From UMGS172 sp045592985 (lineage in GTDB: Bacteria > Bacillota > Clostridia > Oscillospirales > Acutalibacteraceae), in the NCBI GenBank assembly GCA_045592985.1, contig JAZNVU010000041.1, forward strand, positions 62,001 to 126,000: a stretch of 64,000 bases of DNA. The letters are read 5' to 3'. Below, piece after piece: positions 63,420 to 64,000 of the stretch. A program made the position numbers and the translations under genes. The notes under the pieces were generated by a model. That model was given only the letters and a program-made list of their open reading frames with translations, searched no databases and was not told where the DNA came from. Position 1 is the first letter of the stretch, and every line of letters begins with the position of its first letter.

Positions 63420-63450
63420 GACTTGGAGTGGCGCTAAACCACTCCGAGTC
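63420..63450 (-). promoter_or_regulatory. Intercistronic hairpin between the solute-binding and surface protein genes
   Basis: GACTcGGAGTGG / CCACTCCaAGTC stem with a seven-base loop and one mismatch. No T run follows on the minus strand, so it looks like a processing or mRNA-stabilising structure, not a terminator. Such structures are common behind solute-binding-protein genes. I found no promoter between it and the next start. Confidence 0.6.
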
Positions 63451-63470
63451 GTTAGTCCTAAAGCTGCTTA

Positions 63471-64000
63471 TTATTTATACTTGTCAATAAGGTCCTGAAT
63501 CATCTGGTTAGCCTTAGCAACAGCATCATCAACTACATTGTCAACTGCGTCAAGTTCGGTTTTAACGCCGGTGGGAGTAGTCTGTTTGGCACCGCCGTTG
63601 AAGACTTTAGAACCGGTAGAACCTACGAAGGTTCCGCAAACGTCGTCAAAGTTGAAGTACTTATCATCAGCCTCAGCTTTGGTAAGTTCGTAGTAGAAGT
63701 TACCTGCTTTGTTACTGATGAAGGTATCTTCAAGGTCGTAGTTAGCAGGGTCAAGCCAGTAGCGCAAGAAGTAACCTGCAGCATCGGCATGAGGAGCGTT
63801 AGCTACGATACCATACATACGGTAGACAGAAGATATCTTACCCTTAGAACCGTCCTCGAGTGCGGGGAGGTATGTATAACCGATATCGTTAAGGTTCATA
63901 TCTTTGAAGTAACCGGTTTTCTTAAGACCGAAAACACCGATGATGCAGATACCAGCTTTGCCGTTTATGAAGTCGGTCTGGTCGGCGCAAAGAAGGTTCT
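63471..64000 (-). CDS. ABC transporter extracellular solute-binding protein, C-terminal part
   Basis: The frame is open to the window edge; 176 residues of the C-terminus are visible. FINGKAGICIIGVFGLKK, DIGYTYLPALEDG, SVYRMYGIVANAPHADAAGYFLRYWLDPANYD and the helical end (AKANQMIQDLIDKYK) match family 1 sugar-binding proteins. The ligand is unknown, but nearby carbohydrate-related surface proteins suggest an oligosaccharide. The gene is cut by the window, so signal peptide and lipobox cannot be seen. Confidence 0.88.
   Translation of the reverse strand, partial: NLLCADQTDFINGKAGICIIGVFGLKKTGYFKDMNLNDIGYTYLPALEDGSKGKISSVYRMYGIVANAPHADAAGYFLRYWLDPANYDLEDTFISNKAGNFYYELTKAEADDKYFNFDDVCGTFVGSTGSKVFNGGAKQTTPTGVKTELDAVDNVVDDAVAKANQMIQDLIDKYK

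Overview
The window looks like chromosome from an anaerobic, low-to-moderate-GC Gram-positive bacterium of class Clostridia, probably a gut Oscillospirales/Ruminococcaceae-type organism. This rests on gene content and order, not on a database match. The pointers are a PolC-type replicase next to ispG, rsmG followed by noc, an IspH-S1 fusion, a V-type ATPase operon in the order ntpFIKECGABD, strong AGGAGG-like ribosome sites, sigma-A promoters with 17-bp spacers, and large secreted proteins with Listeria-Bacteroides (InlB_B) repeats. TGA is an ordinary stop here. I found no tRNA, rRNA, CRISPR array, phage or insertion sequence.

Layout. 1-3621: two tandem secreted-protein genes with the same promoter and leader (one cut by the window edge, one a pseudogene with three in-frame stops), then an intact InlB-repeat surface protein. 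3810-5202: beta and gamma subunits of a Na+-pumping decarboxylase, without an alpha subunit. 5386-8227: proB-proA-proC for proline. 8405-11595: a small membrane protein and feoA-feoB for ferrous iron. 11660-13127: an M23 peptidase and spacer. 13128-24185: a long minus-strand run pyrH-frr-uppS-cdsA-dxr-rseP-ispG-polC-GNAT-luxS. 24342-32871: the V-type ATPase operon. 33161-37904: hydrolase, MurF-like ligase, D-Ala-D-Ala ligase and CDF transporter. 38070-39848: GTP-type PEP carboxykinase, followed by an unusual array of hairpins joined by ATATCAC.

40310-46725 is an accessory carbohydrate region: a six-hairpin-type protein, an Eis-like acetyltransferase, an AraC regulator, an orphan gene, an SGNH-hydrolase remnant, and two GH16 paralogs, one of which has lost a catalytic glutamate. 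46934-51449: noc, rsmG, a LysM-GH18 protein and two membrane proteins. 51527-56130: IspH-S1 fusion, cmk, a flavoprotein and a membrane protein. 56338-60192: beta-helix protein, Nudix, RING/zinc-ribbon membrane protein, lexA, rnhA, and queT behind a preQ1-like leader. 60242-64000: a 1046-residue InlB-repeat surface protein and the end of an ABC solute-binding protein.

How it fits together. Four MEP-pathway genes (dxr, ispG, ispH, and uppS that uses the product) sit with envelope genes (cdsA, MurF-like, ddl, M23, GH18). The K subunit keeps the Na+ ligands known from Enterococcus hirae, so with the decarboxylase the cell probably runs a sodium cycle. The best leads for a second look are the PolC without its proofreading exonuclease domain, the hairpin-linker array, the GH16 enzyme/pseudoenzyme pair, the nonsense-riddled secreted paralog with its shared leader, and the preQ1-like leader with an extra stem.
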